A stretch of 32,174 nt of DNA, taken from assembly GCA_007120165.1 (NCBI GenBank), contig SKOH01000051.1:1-32174 (forward strand), given 5' to 3'. This DNA is from Clostridiales bacterium. GTDB lineage: Bacteria; Bacillota; Clostridia; Peptostreptococcales; T1SED10-28. The position numbers and the translations under genes are program-made. Shown one piece after another: positions 7,287 to 15,242 of this stretch (its first letter is position 1; each line of letters begins with the position of its first letter). The notes beneath the pieces are model-generated. The model searched no databases. It was not told the origin of the DNA and saw only the letters and a list, made by a program, of their open reading frames with translations.

Positions 7287-8363
7287 CTACTCTACAATCA
7301 CAGGTTCCTTGGTCACATGATTCAGTACTTCCGCCCCTTGCTCGGTTACCAGTACCAAATCCTCAATACGAACCCCAACGTTTTCAGAAAGATAAATACC
7401 CGGTTCGATGGAAAAAATCATTCCTTCTTGCATCTCCTCCCGGTTGGTCCCGGAAACGTCTCCATATTCGTGAACTTCGATTCCGATGGAGTGCCCGGTT
7501 CGATGGGTGAAGTACTTTCCGTAACCCTTTTTCTCAATAACCTCCCGGGCTGCCGTATCAATGTCTGAGAAGGTTGCACCCGGGCGAACGGCTCTTATCG
7601 CCGAAGCATTAGCTTCCTGGACAATACGGTAAATTTCTTCCTGTTTTTTGGACATCCGCTGATAAAAAACGGTACGGGTCATATCCGCGGTGTAAGAATC
7701 CTTATGACAGCCAATGTCAATCAGTACACTGTCCCCTGCCTGGGGGCGGTCATCTCCCGGGGAGTGATGGGGATTCGCACCATTTTTACCATAGGCCACA
7801 ATCGGGTCAAAGGAAAATCCTTCGGCGCCCAAATCCTGATAAATTTCTGCAAGACGCCTTGTCATTTGTTTTTCCGTTAATCCCTTGGGAATCTCTTTAA
7901 AGAGGGCCTCCATCGCCTGATCATTAATACGTGATACTGCTTTCATCTTTTCAATCTCCAGCGGATCTTTAATCATTCGAATCCGATCCACAATATAAGA
8001 TCCATTTTCAACGGTGAGCTTTGGAAAGGTTTTCATCAATCCGATTAAAAAATGGGCGGACCAGTTCTTATCAATTCCGGTGATTTTTTCGTCCATAATG
8101 TACTTTCCTAGAATACGGATCGGGTCATCGGTATCCTTATAACGTACTACCCTTACGCTAAGATCCTTCCGTAGCGGGAAAAGCTCATTAACAATCAGAA
8201 TGGGCTCTTTTTCTAAACTCAACACCAAAGCGAGCATTCTTTCCTGGGAATGAATCCATAAATCCGTCAGATAATAAATCGATGGGGCATCGGTAATGAT
8301 CAGCTGTTCCATATTCTCCTGTTCCATGGATTGAAGAACTTTTTTCATTCGATCTTTTTTCAT
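7287..8363 (-). CDS. M24-family metallopeptidase (Xaa-Pro peptidase type)
   Basis: The 358-residue protein has an N-terminal creatinase-like domain (~1-130) and a C-terminal pita-bread domain. All five metal ligands of the M24 family are visible: D216 (VLIDIG), D227 (ADMTRT), H291 (TGHSIGIEVHE), E320 (FSIEPG) and E334 (VRIEDL). The family cleaves X-Pro bonds at the N-terminus of peptides, or in some members has other amide substrates. The ATG at 8363 is chosen because AAGGAGGG precedes it; an in-frame extension to 8459 lacks a ribosome site and runs into the promoter. It is cotranscribed with the symporter that follows. It is likely cytoplasmic, as no signal peptide is seen. Confidence 0.9.
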   Translation of the reverse strand: MKKDRMKKVLQSMEQENMEQLIITDAPSIYYLTDLWIHSQERMLALVLSLEKEPILIVNELFPLRKDLSVRVVRYKDTDDPIRILGKYIMDEKITGIDKNWSAHFLIGLMKTFPKLTVENGSYIVDRIRMIKDPLEIEKMKAVSRINDQAMEALFKEIPKGLTEKQMTRRLAEIYQDLGAEGFSFDPIVAYGKNGANPHHSPGDDRPQAGDSVLIDIGCHKDSYTADMTRTVFYQRMSKKQEEIYRIVQEANASAIRAVRPGATFSDIDTAAREVIEKKGYGKYFTHRTGHSIGIEVHEYGDVSGTNREEMQEGMIFSIEPGIYLSENVGVRIEDLVLVTEQGAEVLNHVTKEPVIVE

Positions 8364-8420
8364 GTTGTAACCCTCCTTTGATATTCTGCTCTTAGTAAAA
8401 CACTGAAAATGTTTCAAAAA

Positions 8421-8440
8421 CGGTTTCAGTCTGAAAACCG
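8421..8440 (-). promoter_or_regulatory. Inverted repeat in the leader of the peptidase operon
   Basis: The 20-base stretch pairs as CGGTTT-(T)-CAG-A-CTG-AAACCG with one unpaired base. It sits about 10 bases downstream of the -10 box at 8450-8455 and could be an operator or a leader hairpin. Confidence 0.3.
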
Positions 8441-8449
8441 CAAGTAAAA

Positions 8450-8478
8450 ATAATACCATCTTCCCTGAAATTTTTCAA
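8450..8478 (-). promoter_or_regulatory. Sigma-A-type promoter for the peptidase-symporter operon
   Basis: On the minus strand TTGAAA (8478-8473), a 17-base spacer, and TATTAT (8455-8450) form a near-consensus promoter. The leader to the ATG at 8363 is about 80 bases. Confidence 0.7.
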
Positions 8479-8720
8479 CCGAATCCATAAAATAATTGAA
8501 AACAAGGGATTTCTTAATATTTTTTCTTTTCACAAAACAAGATATGGATTTTTTTTCAAATTGAGATCATTACTAAATATTTGTGCTTTTAAACAAATCC
8601 CTGCTTTATCTTCCATAAATTTCTTTGTCATTATTCTGCCGTAGACTTCCCAATCATCCTCATCCCCAAGACGGTGAAACAACCATTCTTAAGTATGATT
8701 TGAAGCACTGCTTCCGACGG
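8479..8720. other. AT-rich intergenic stretch between divergent genes
   Basis: Together with the promoters on each side, this is part of a 464-base gap between the divergent peptidase gene and the DJ-1-like gene. It is rich in A/T runs. A short hairpin GAAGC-act-GCTTC occurs at 8703-8715. I see no open frame with a ribosome site and no RNA gene. Confidence 0.5.
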
Positions 8721-8749
8721 TTAGTATTTATCAGGACTTATTATATAAT
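8721..8749 (+). promoter_or_regulatory. Candidate promoter for the DJ-1-like lipoprotein gene
   Basis: TTAGTA (8721-8726), a 17-base spacer, and a perfect TATAAT (8744-8749). The -35 is weak, the -10 strong. The leader is about 70 bases. Confidence 0.5.
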
Positions 8750-8827
8750 TAAACCCAGGTATATATTCTACATAAGTACTGTTCGTAATTGAATAAACAA
8801 TGTTTCACAAAGGAGGGCAAGAAAAAG

Positions 8828-9574
8828 ATGAAAATGAAAAAAACAGTTTGGGTACTGGTCCTCTTCCTCGGTACAACTCTTTTAATGATGGGTTGTGCTG
8901 ACGACGCTGAAGAGTCTAGGGCTTCGCCTGGGGAAAATGAATCAGCGGAAATTACAGAGGCGGCAGAGAAAGCATCGGAAACAGAAACAACGGTTGTAAA
9001 GGAAGATCCCAAAGGGGAGGAAAGCGCAGCAGAAGACCCCGAGGAACCGGATCTAACCGGTATCAAAGCCGCCTTTTTGATTGCCAGCGGGTTTCATGAT
9101 ACGGAAACCACCAATCCCTTAGCTTATCTAAAACGACATGGTGCAGAATGTATCCTTGTGGGACCGGAACTTGGTGAAGTGTCAGCGTATAATTCCAATA
9201 CCACACTGGATATAGAAAAAACCATTAACGATACGGAAATCTCTGAGTATGATCTTTTGGTAATTCCCGGAGGCAACAGTCCGAGAGTCTTAAATCTGAA
9301 CGAAGAGGCGTTACGCTTGGTTCAGGACTTTATGAAAACGGAAAAACCGGTGGCGACCCTTTGTCGTGGTCCTTACCTGTTAGCAGGCGCCGGTGTCCTG
9401 GAAGGAAGAACCCTTACGGCCGTTAGTTTTATTGAAAAGGACATCGTTGACGCCGGGGGCGTCTTCGTCGATGAAGCCGTAGTGGTCGACGGAAATCTTA
9501 TTACCTCTCGGGAACCCGGCGACTTGCCAGTATTTAACCGGGCAATTATAGAGGTCCTAACTCCCAAGCAGTAA
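8828..9574 (+). CDS. DJ-1/PfpI-superfamily lipoprotein
   Basis: The 248-residue protein begins with a lipoprotein signal: basic MKMKK, an apolar stretch, and LLMMGC with the lipid-modified Cys at 23. Residues ~24-76 are an acidic, Glu/Ala/Thr-rich linker. Residues ~77-245 are a DJ-1/PfpI domain: IKAAFLIASGFHDTETTNP, YDLLVIPGG and the nucleophile elbow ATLCRGPYLLAGAGVL with Cys at 179. In PfpI proteases and chaperone-glyoxalases the residue after Cys is usually His (CHGP); here it is Arg. The ATG at 8828 is used because AGGAGGG ends about 11 bases before it. It is a single-gene unit, ending at a shared terminator. Extracytoplasmic DJ-1 proteins are uncommon; activity cannot be deduced. Confidence 0.85.
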   Translation: MKMKKTVWVLVLFLGTTLLMMGCADDAEESRASPGENESAEITEAAEKASETETTVVKEDPKGEESAAEDPEEPDLTGIKAAFLIASGFHDTETTNPLAYLKRHGAECILVGPELGEVSAYNSNTTLDIEKTINDTEISEYDLLVIPGGNSPRVLNLNEEALRLVQDFMKTEKPVATLCRGPYLLAGAGVLEGRTLTAVSFIEKDIVDAGGVFVDEAVVVDGNLITSREPGDLPVFNRAIIEVLTPKQ

Positions 9575-9634
9575 AGTCATGCTATAACTAACCGTACAGC
9601 ACTCTAAAATGAAGCTTTTAACCTATTCAAAAAA

Positions 9635-9670
9635 ACGCCTGAAGTCCAATTTTTGTTGGGCTTCAGGCGT
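9635..9670. terminator. Bidirectional terminator
   Basis: A 15-base stem (ACGCCTGAAGTCCAA with one wobble) and a six-base loop, with A-run before and T-run after. It serves the convergent DJ-1-like gene and TSCPD gene; the T-run is longer on the minus strand. Confidence 0.9.
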
Positions 9671-9708
9671 TTTGATACTTCACTTCCTGTTTCTTCTAAC
9701 ATCTTCTT

Positions 9709-9969
9709 TTATGCAGATTCAACGCTGGAAAGTATGTAATTTTCCAAAGCCAGGGTTAGCTGATCGGGACAGGAAGTATCTTTCCCTCCACATTTAATAC
9801 CCTTTAGTTTTTCAATGACTTCTTCCGGTGTCTTATCAATCACCATAAGCTGTATCCCTAATAAATTTCCGGGACAGCCCCCATCAAATTTCATTGCTGT
9901 GATTATTCCCTCTTTTACTTCAAAGGAAATTTCCTTCGCACAAACACCCTTCGTTTTGTAAGTAATCAT
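9709..9969 (-). CDS. Four-cysteine TSCPD-domain protein (TIGR03905 type)
   Basis: The 86-residue protein has a TSCPD domain with four cysteines at 10 (GVCAKE), 32 (GGCPGNLLG), 60 (IKCGGK) and 67 (TSCPDQL). This arrangement is the one seen in the small four-Cys family related to the C-terminal domain of class II ribonucleotide reductases. The cysteines probably bind a metal or act in thiol chemistry; the role is not established. It is a single gene with a short ribosome site (GGAGACATC) upstream and a terminator downstream. Confidence 0.85.
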   Translation of the reverse strand: MITYKTKGVCAKEISFEVKEGIITAMKFDGGCPGNLLGIQLMVIDKTPEEVIEKLKGIKCGGKDTSCPDQLTLALENYILSSVESA

Positions 9970-10056
9970 TCTGATGTCTCCTTATTATCATATTTGTCCT
10001 CTATTATAATAAGGGATTCGGGGTGAGAATTCAATATGAAATCTTACTTTTTTCTA

Positions 10057-10167
10057 ATACGTAAAAGGCCGCAATGATAAAGACCAGCGGTGGAAAAAAC
10101 CATCCTCCATATCTTTATCAAAAGCGTTTTTCTTATCAAAACCTTTCTTTTCTCCCAAGAGATCACT
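10057..10167 (-). pseudogene. Possible short membrane protein gene broken in a T6 run
   Basis: On the minus strand an AAGGAGTGATCTC site leads into a TTG codon at about 10158, then a Lys/Asp-rich frame (GEKKGFDKKNAFDKDMEDGF). After a run of six T the frame gives an unremarkable end, stopping at 10057. If one more T is assumed, the other frame continues as FPPLVFIIAAFYVLEKSKIS, a convincing membrane segment with a charged end. So this may be a ~44-residue membrane protein with a one-base frameshift, or a sequencing slip. No family is recognised. Confidence 0.3.
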
Positions 10168-10180
10168 CCTTATGAAAAAA

Positions 10181-10210
10181 GGCATCTCCTTTACCCTGCT
10201 GGAAGATGCC
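10181..10210 (-). terminator. Terminator after the cupin gene
   Basis: Stem GGCATCT/AGATGCC with an internal CC/GG pair, followed on the minus strand by six T. It ends the aminotransferase-cupin operon. Confidence 0.75.
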
Positions 10211-10217
10211 CCTATAG

Positions 10218-10574
10218 TTATTTTGTTTCGGTATTCGTAATCAGGGCGATGAATTTTAAGTCCGCCTCCCCGGTATTGGCAATACTGTGGCTGTCTCCAT
10301 CTTCGCAAAGAGCAAAGTCTCCAGCTTTTAAGTGATGTTCCTGTCCGTTTTCCCTATAAAGGGATTCCCCTTCCAAAATAAAATAAGCTTCCTGCTCACC
10401 TTGGTGTTGATGGCAGCCGATGGAATCCCCCGGTGCAATGGTGCATAGGGCATAAAGCCTGCCCTTTCCATGAAAGTTTTCTGCTTCAAAGAGATGCTGC
10501 AGTTCCACGGTACCCTGGCCGTCTTTAAGCTTATGAACCGACTGTTTCGGAAGTTCCCCGCGTCTTTTAATCAT
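10218..10574 (-). CDS. Small cupin-domain protein
   Basis: The 118-residue protein is a single cupin barrel. Motif 1 is GDSIGCHQHQGEQEAYFILE, with two His and the Glu that usually hold a metal. Motif 2 is GDFALCEDGDSHSIANTG, with the third His. Small cupins of this type include isomerases, dioxygenases and sensory binding proteins; the substrate is not evident. Its ATG directly abuts the stop codon of the aminotransferase gene (TAG ATG), so the two are translated together. It may act on a product of the aminotransferase or simply protect or isomerise it; that is inference. Confidence 0.85.
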   Translation of the reverse strand: MIKRRGELPKQSVHKLKDGQGTVELQHLFEAENFHGKGRLYALCTIAPGDSIGCHQHQGEQEAYFILEGESLYRENGQEHHLKAGDFALCEDGDSHSIANTGEADLKFIALITNTETK

Positions 10575-11726
10575 CTATTTCTCCTCCTTGACAGCGCTCA
10601 GATAGGTTCCCACACTGCTTCCGAACTCCACCGGATAACCGATACGGTCCAGGGTCCGTTCAATTGCAGCGAGGACAGATACCATATCATGGGTATCGAT
10701 ATTTCCCATATGTCCCAGTCGAAACATCTTCCCTGCATAATCTCCAAGGCCGCCGGCAACCATTACTCCTTCCTCGGAAAGGATTTTTCTAAAATCAGCA
10801 TCCTTTACTCCATCAGGATAAATCACATTCGACAGGGTGACTGCCCGACATTCTTTTTCTGCCAGAAGGGAAAAACCTAAAACCTCCAAAGCCTTCTGCA
10901 GGCCCCGGGCATTTCTTTGATGGCGCTGATATCGATTTTTCATCCCCTCTTCTTTGATAATCGCCACCGCTTCTTTTAGAGCCCAAATCATATTGATCGC
11001 CGGGGTGGCAAAGTATTTGGACGGATCGTGCATAATCGGCAGCCATTTTTCAAAATCAATGTAATACTCCGGAATGGTTCCCAATGTTTTTCGTCTATCC
11101 ATTGCTTTGGAGTTTGCCCAGACGATAGCGATTCCCGGTGCTACACCAAAGGCTTTTTGGGAGCCGGTGAGTAACAGATCAATGTTCATCTCTTCCATAT
11201 TTTCAAATTCTCCCGCAGTGGCGCAGACTCCGTCGACTATATATAGGGTATTTGGATATTTTGCCATCAGCTTGCCAATTTCCTCCACGGGGGCACAAAC
11301 GCCGGTGGCCGTATCCACATGGGTTACGGTTACTGCCTGATAGTCGTTCTTCTCAAGCTTTTCTTCAATTTCTTTTACCGGAACAACCTGTCCCCATTCA
11401 CTTTTCAGTACGTCCACCTTCAGTCCCTTTCGCTCACAGATCTCTGTGTATCGATCCCCAAAATAGCCATGGGATATGATTAAAACCCGGTCTTTGGACT
11501 TCATGGAATTTGCTATGGCCATTTCCATCGCCATGGTACCGGTTCCCGCCACCACAAATACTTCCCCGGAGGATTTCCAAAGGTCCTTTAAATCCCCGAT
11601 CAGCCCTTTAAAATCCCCTACAAACTCCGGGTCTCCAAAAGCCACGGTTTCCCGCGCCATTTGATCCTGTATGCTTCTTGCTACCGGTGTCGGCCCCGGA
11701 ATCATTAATAACTTTTTATTCTTCAT
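10575..11726 (-). CDS. Class V aminotransferase (serine/alanine-glyoxylate type)
   Basis: The 383-residue protein opens with LLMIPGPTPV, the usual start of the alanine-glyoxylate/serine-pyruvate aminotransferase group. It has AGTGTMAMEMAIAN (PLP phosphate region), IVDGVCATAGEF with Asp at 165, and GSQKAFGVAPG with the PLP lysine at 191. The C-terminal domain has FRLGHMGNID, also typical. The reaction should be transfer of an amino group between Ala, Ser or a related amino acid and a 2-oxo acid such as glyoxylate or pyruvate. The ATG at 11726 is preferred to the adjacent ATG at 11729 because of spacing to AAAGGGG. It is the first gene of a two-gene operon with the cupin. Confidence 0.9.
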   Translation of the reverse strand: MKNKKLLMIPGPTPVARSIQDQMARETVAFGDPEFVGDFKGLIGDLKDLWKSSGEVFVVAGTGTMAMEMAIANSMKSKDRVLIISHGYFGDRYTEICERKGLKVDVLKSEWGQVVPVKEIEEKLEKNDYQAVTVTHVDTATGVCAPVEEIGKLMAKYPNTLYIVDGVCATAGEFENMEEMNIDLLLTGSQKAFGVAPGIAIVWANSKAMDRRKTLGTIPEYYIDFEKWLPIMHDPSKYFATPAINMIWALKEAVAIIKEEGMKNRYQRHQRNARGLQKALEVLGFSLLAEKECRAVTLSNVIYPDGVKDADFRKILSEEGVMVAGGLGDYAGKMFRLGHMGNIDTHDMVSVLAAIERTLDRIGYPVEFGSSVGTYLSAVKEEK

Positions 11727-11889
11727 CATGTACCCCTTTCTGATACCTATTTTTTTTCCTTCTTTCCCAGGATTCTTTTTCTTTACCATTTTATCATTGT
11801 AAGATTTATCCCGCAAATGAATTATCGAGGTGTGATCCCATCAGATCCTTTCCGATAAACAAAACTTTCTTCATAAGAGCATATAACGA

Positions 11890-11917
11890 TTACAAAAGAG
11901 CTTTATACTGATATAAT
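11890..11917 (+). promoter_or_regulatory. Candidate promoter for the DUF362 gene
   Basis: TTACAA, a 16-base spacer and a perfect TATAAT (11912-11917), 25 bases before the start codon with AAGGAGGG between. The -35 is weak. Confidence 0.5.
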
Positions 11918-11941
11918 AAGCTTAAGTAAGGAGGGATACCG

Positions 11942-13096
11942 ATGATAAAAGAGCAGGTATCATTAATCCAGTGTAAAGAATACGATTTCGAGGCCGTCAA
12001 AGCAGCCATTCTTCAAAGTTTTGATAACCTCGGAGGGATCGAGAAATATATTAAAAAGACCGACCGGGTTCTGTTGAAAATCAATTTACTGATGAAAAAA
12101 AAGCCGGAGGAAGCGGCCACCACCCATCCTGTCTTTACCAAAGCTCTCGCCCAGGTACTGATAGATTACGGCGCCGCCGTCATCATCGGAGACAGCCCCG
12201 GCGGACCCTTTAATGAACGGATGTTAAAAGGGGTCTATAAAGCCTGCGGCATGGACCAGGTAGCAGCAGAGACAGGAGCCGCATTGAACTTCAATACCAA
12301 TAGTATGGAAGTTCAAAATCCCAAGGGAAAATATCTTAAGGAGTTAACCGTCGTGGAAATGCTGCGGGATGTAGACAAGGTGATCTCCGTATCCAAATTA
12401 AAAACCCATGGCCTTACCGTATTTACCGGCGCCGTTAAAAATATGTTCGGTATTATTCCCGGACTGAAAAAACCGGAGTATCATTTAACCATGCCCGAGG
12501 TCAAGGAATTCTCCGATGCTTTAGTGGATATCTGCCTCTGCGGCAATCCCGTCTTGTCATTTATGGACGGAATTGTTGGTATGGAAGGTGCGGGACCTTC
12601 TGCGGGGGAACCCAGAGAAATCGGTGCCGTACTGGCCTCCCCCAGCCCTTATCATTTGGATATTGTCGCCTCATCCATTATCAATCTGAAACCCGCCGAG
12701 GTTCCCACGATCCAGCGATGTATTGAGCGAAACCTTTGTACGGAGAATCCTGAGGACATTGAAATCCTAGGAGAGCCGGTCAGTACCTTTCGCCTGGAGG
12801 ATTTTAAAATACCTGATACACGAAACAAAAGGCTGGTTGCCGATTGGATGCCGGACTTTTTAAAGTCCTTTATTGATAATCGCACCCGTCCCCGTCCTAC
12901 TTTTCAGCATGATCTTTGCGTCGGCTGCAGGGACTGCGAAAAAGCCTGTCCTCCCAATGTGATCACCATGATTAATGACCGTCCGGAAGCAGACCTGCAG
13001 GAATGCATCCGCTGCTTTTGCTGTCAGGAACTTTGTCCAAAGAAAGCGGTTACGGTCCACCGGCCCTGGCTGCTTAGAAAAATGAGTAAATTTTAA
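11942..13096 (+). CDS. DUF362 protein with C-terminal two-[4Fe-4S] ferredoxin domain
   Basis: The 384-residue protein has an N-terminal DUF362 domain (~1-300) with KTDRVLLKINLLMKKKPEEA, IIGDSPGGPF and ISVSKLKTHGLTVFTGAVKN. The C-terminal ~60 residues are a ferredoxin module: CVGCRDCEKACP (Cys 326, 329, 332, 336) and CIRCFCCQELCP (from Cys 355), with an extra Cys in the second motif. DUF362 proteins are iron-sulfur proteins of anaerobes and methanogens; their reaction is mostly unknown. The protein is probably cytoplasmic. It stands alone, with its own promoter and a hairpin terminator shared with the convergent gene. Confidence 0.9.
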   Translation: MIKEQVSLIQCKEYDFEAVKAAILQSFDNLGGIEKYIKKTDRVLLKINLLMKKKPEEAATTHPVFTKALAQVLIDYGAAVIIGDSPGGPFNERMLKGVYKACGMDQVAAETGAALNFNTNSMEVQNPKGKYLKELTVVEMLRDVDKVISVSKLKTHGLTVFTGAVKNMFGIIPGLKKPEYHLTMPEVKEFSDALVDICLCGNPVLSFMDGIVGMEGAGPSAGEPREIGAVLASPSPYHLDIVASSIINLKPAEVPTIQRCIERNLCTENPEDIEILGEPVSTFRLEDFKIPDTRNKRLVADWMPDFLKSFIDNRTRPRPTFQHDLCVGCRDCEKACPPNVITMINDRPEADLQECIRCFCCQELCPKKAVTVHRPWLLRKMSKF

Positions 13097-13099
13097 CCA

Positions 13100-13153
13100 A
13101 AAAAGAGCGGTCTTATACCCGACGGAATAACGGGACCATAAGTCGCTCTTTTT
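13100..13153. terminator. Bidirectional terminator
   Basis: Outer stem AAAAAGAGCG/CGCTCTTTTT with a structured interior (CCCG/CGGG). T-runs are present in both directions, between the convergent DUF362 and membrane protein genes. Confidence 0.85.
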
Positions 13154-13174
13154 TTTATTATTTTTGCAGCTTTA

Positions 13175-13681
13175 TTAGGGGATTTCCACACCGTTTCGTA
13201 AATCATGGTTTAATTGAAGCACCATAATCGTATGGACAAAGCTTTCGTCCTCCAGGACGTAACCCTTGTCAAGCGCTCTGAATAAAGCCTCTTGGATGGC
13301 ATAGGCATCGCTCCGGTTTTTTTCCTGCAGGTAGTCTTCCTCGATAAAGAAATCAATAATTTCCCGATAGGGATAAAAGTGGATTTTCGGATCCATCAGA
13401 TACACTTCCTGATAGGACTGCGATAAACCCTCAAAATAGACCGGATCGTGAATGATCCCCTCAGGATAATTACTGCCCTCCATCCCCATGGCATCAAGCT
13501 CTTCAAGTTCTTCTGCTTCCTCAAGTTCTTTCTTTGCTTCTTCCTCTGTACGGTTCTGCATACCCTGCTGATAATCAGAAAGCAGGCTTATGATAAATAT
13601 CGCTCCTAACACACTGAAAGTTAGAATGATCCCGGCAACTACGGCTCGTAAAAAAAAGTCTCCCCTGAATTTTCTTTTCAT
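13175..13681 (-). CDS. Unknown single-pass membrane-anchored protein
   Basis: I do not recognise a family. The 168-residue protein starts MKRKFRGDFFLRAVVAG and has one membrane helix (~12-35, ending IFIISLLSD). Next comes a highly acidic, helical linker (~42-62: EEEAKKELEEAEELEELDAM). The C-terminal ~100 residues look globular and mixed, with several aromatic residues (DPKIHFYPYREIIDFFIEED). N-in topology with the acidic domain outside is predicted from the basic N-terminus. A GGATAGGG stretch precedes the ATG, a weak ribosome site. It lies alone, ending at a terminator shared with DUF362. Confidence 0.65.
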   Translation of the reverse strand: MKRKFRGDFFLRAVVAGIILTFSVLGAIFIISLLSDYQQGMQNRTEEEAKKELEEAEELEELDAMGMEGSNYPEGIIHDPVYFEGLSQSYQEVYLMDPKIHFYPYREIIDFFIEEDYLQEKNRSDAYAIQEALFRALDKGYVLEDESFVHTIMVLQLNHDLRNGVEIP

Positions 13682-13689
13682 CCCATTTG

Positions 13690-13878
13690 TCCCTATCCCC
13701 CTTTTTTGAATTTAAATCCATGGCTGCAATCCCCCCAAATAGCACTTGGTTAATTAATTCGATAAGTGTAGGAAAAAACCCTTTATATTTTGGAAAATTT
13801 TTTCTAAATTCTCTGTATTTTCTACCGCTATTGATTTCATCATTGATGAATTTAACTGGATCTTTGTAAATGTGATGG
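13690..13878 (-). pseudogene. Coding-like remnant without a start
   Basis: On the minus strand a frame is open from after a TAG near 13887 through this region. It translates to a plausible Lys/Asn-rich peptide with INDEINSGRKYREFRKNFPK and FFPTLIELINQVLFGGI, but has no start codon with a ribosome site. The frame runs on, out of phase, into the next gene. It may be the C-terminal remnant of a decayed gene. No family is recognised, and chance in AT-rich DNA is possible. Confidence 0.25.
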
Positions 13879-13959
13879 GTTAAAATTAAAGTATAATACT
13901 ATTCGATATAAATAATACTCTATAAATATATTTACCCATTCATTCTAAGATCTTCAGGG

Positions 13960-15225
13960 CTATAAAAAGAATTCTGCATCAATTTCCTTCAGTCTTTTTA
14001 GCCATTTCAAAAAGTAGCCCTCCTCAATGGCTTTTAACAGCCCTCCGCCAGAAAAGCGCTCCGCCCCAATGACACTCATCATAAAAGCCAGTACGCAGTG
14101 TGCATCCAATGTATCCGCCGCTGCATTTTTTAAGGAGTCCCCATGCAGGGGAAACCCGCACTTCTCAATCACCATCAAATACCGGTAGATTTCATATTCC
14201 GGATGACTGTCGGCAAACTGAAAGAATTCCTTGACAAAGGCATTTGTCAGCTCACGGTACTGAACCTCGGACCGTTCAAAGGATTGTTCCCCTGAACCGC
14301 CACCCTCCTGGTAGCCCCCCCGCTGACCACTGGATGCCTCTTTTGAAAATTTATCTAGATATTTTGTCAGAAGATGGAATTTCCCCGGGGTGACCTCTCC
14401 ACCTGAAAATCCCCTCCATTCCCGGTAAATTTTTAAAAGATCCTCATTCATATAAGTCCGTGCTTTTTCTACCATCCCTTGGGGAACGCCGTAATAGGCC
14501 TCGGCTATACCCCCGGCAATTGCCGCAATGGTATCGCTGTCTCCCCCCAGGGAGACGGCGATGCGAAGGGCATCTTCAAAGGACGCGGATTCCAAAAAGG
14601 CTTCAATTGCCTGGGGAACACTTCCCTGACAGGTTACGTCGAATTCGTAGGTATCCCGAATCTCCTCAATGGTAAAATCCAGGGGATAATAGTCTCCGGT
14701 GATCCTTTTACGGATCTCCTTTTTTGTTGCCCCCTTCTTTGCCAAAAATACCGCCATGGCCGCTGCTTCCCCGCCTTTTAAGCCCTCTTTATGGTTGTGG
14801 GTTACGCCGGTTATGCCTTTGGACAGCACCTTTACTTCCCCTTCGTCCCTGGCAACAAACCCGACCGGACTTATCCGCATCGCCGCTCCATTTCCGAAAC
14901 TGTTGTAGGGTTTCGGATCCGGATTAAACAGCCATTTATAAAACCGTCCTCCATAACCGGCATTGGGATAACGCCGGCCGATTTCCTGCATATATTTTAT
15001 CGTCATTTCTTCCACAGCGGCCATATAGGCTTTATCGGTCTTTTCTTCAATTCCTTTTGAAGATACTGCCTTTTCCGCCTCCATCAGTCCTTTTGCCACG
15101 GCCATAGTCATTAAGCTGTCATCCGTCAGCCGACACTCCTTCGTAAAAAGTTCAAATCTTTTACTTTTATGATTATCCTGTTCAAACCTGGATCCGATAA
15201 TATCGCCAATCACTGCACCAATCAT
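13960..15225 (-). CDS. ADP-ribosylglycohydrolase-family protein with extra C-terminal domain
   Basis: The 421-residue protein has a DraG/ARH-type hydrolase domain over ~1-280: MIGAVIGDIIGSRFE, the metal-binding LTDDSLMT (Asp 35, 36), GGDSDTIAAIAGGIAEAYYG (Asp 229, 231). These aspartates hold the two Mg ions in the family. The reaction would be removal of ADP-ribose from a protein or nucleic acid or hydrolysis of a related compound. After a Gly/Ser/Gln-rich linker (~305-325) comes a helical domain of ~95 residues (VKEFFQFADSHPEYEIYRYL, then DTLDAHCVLAFMMSVIGAER) that resembles the stand-alone DUF6508 family. It stands 18 bases downstream of the DUF3307 gene and may be cotranscribed with it. 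Confidence 0.85.
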   Translation of the reverse strand: MIGAVIGDIIGSRFEQDNHKSKRFELFTKECRLTDDSLMTMAVAKGLMEAEKAVSSKGIEEKTDKAYMAAVEEMTIKYMQEIGRRYPNAGYGGRFYKWLFNPDPKPYNSFGNGAAMRISPVGFVARDEGEVKVLSKGITGVTHNHKEGLKGGEAAAMAVFLAKKGATKKEIRKRITGDYYPLDFTIEEIRDTYEFDVTCQGSVPQAIEAFLESASFEDALRIAVSLGGDSDTIAAIAGGIAEAYYGVPQGMVEKARTYMNEDLLKIYREWRGFSGGEVTPGKFHLLTKYLDKFSKEASSGQRGGYQEGGGSGEQSFERSEVQYRELTNAFVKEFFQFADSHPEYEIYRYLMVIEKCGFPLHGDSLKNAAADTLDAHCVLAFMMSVIGAERFSGGGLLKAIEEGYFLKWLKRLKEIDAEFFL

Positions 15226-15242
15226 GGTTTACCCCCTTTTTT

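Noticed and set aside
13687-13869. Plus-strand 60-residue frame
   Set aside because: No ribosome site; apolar composition is the complement of the Lys/Asn-rich opposite frame.
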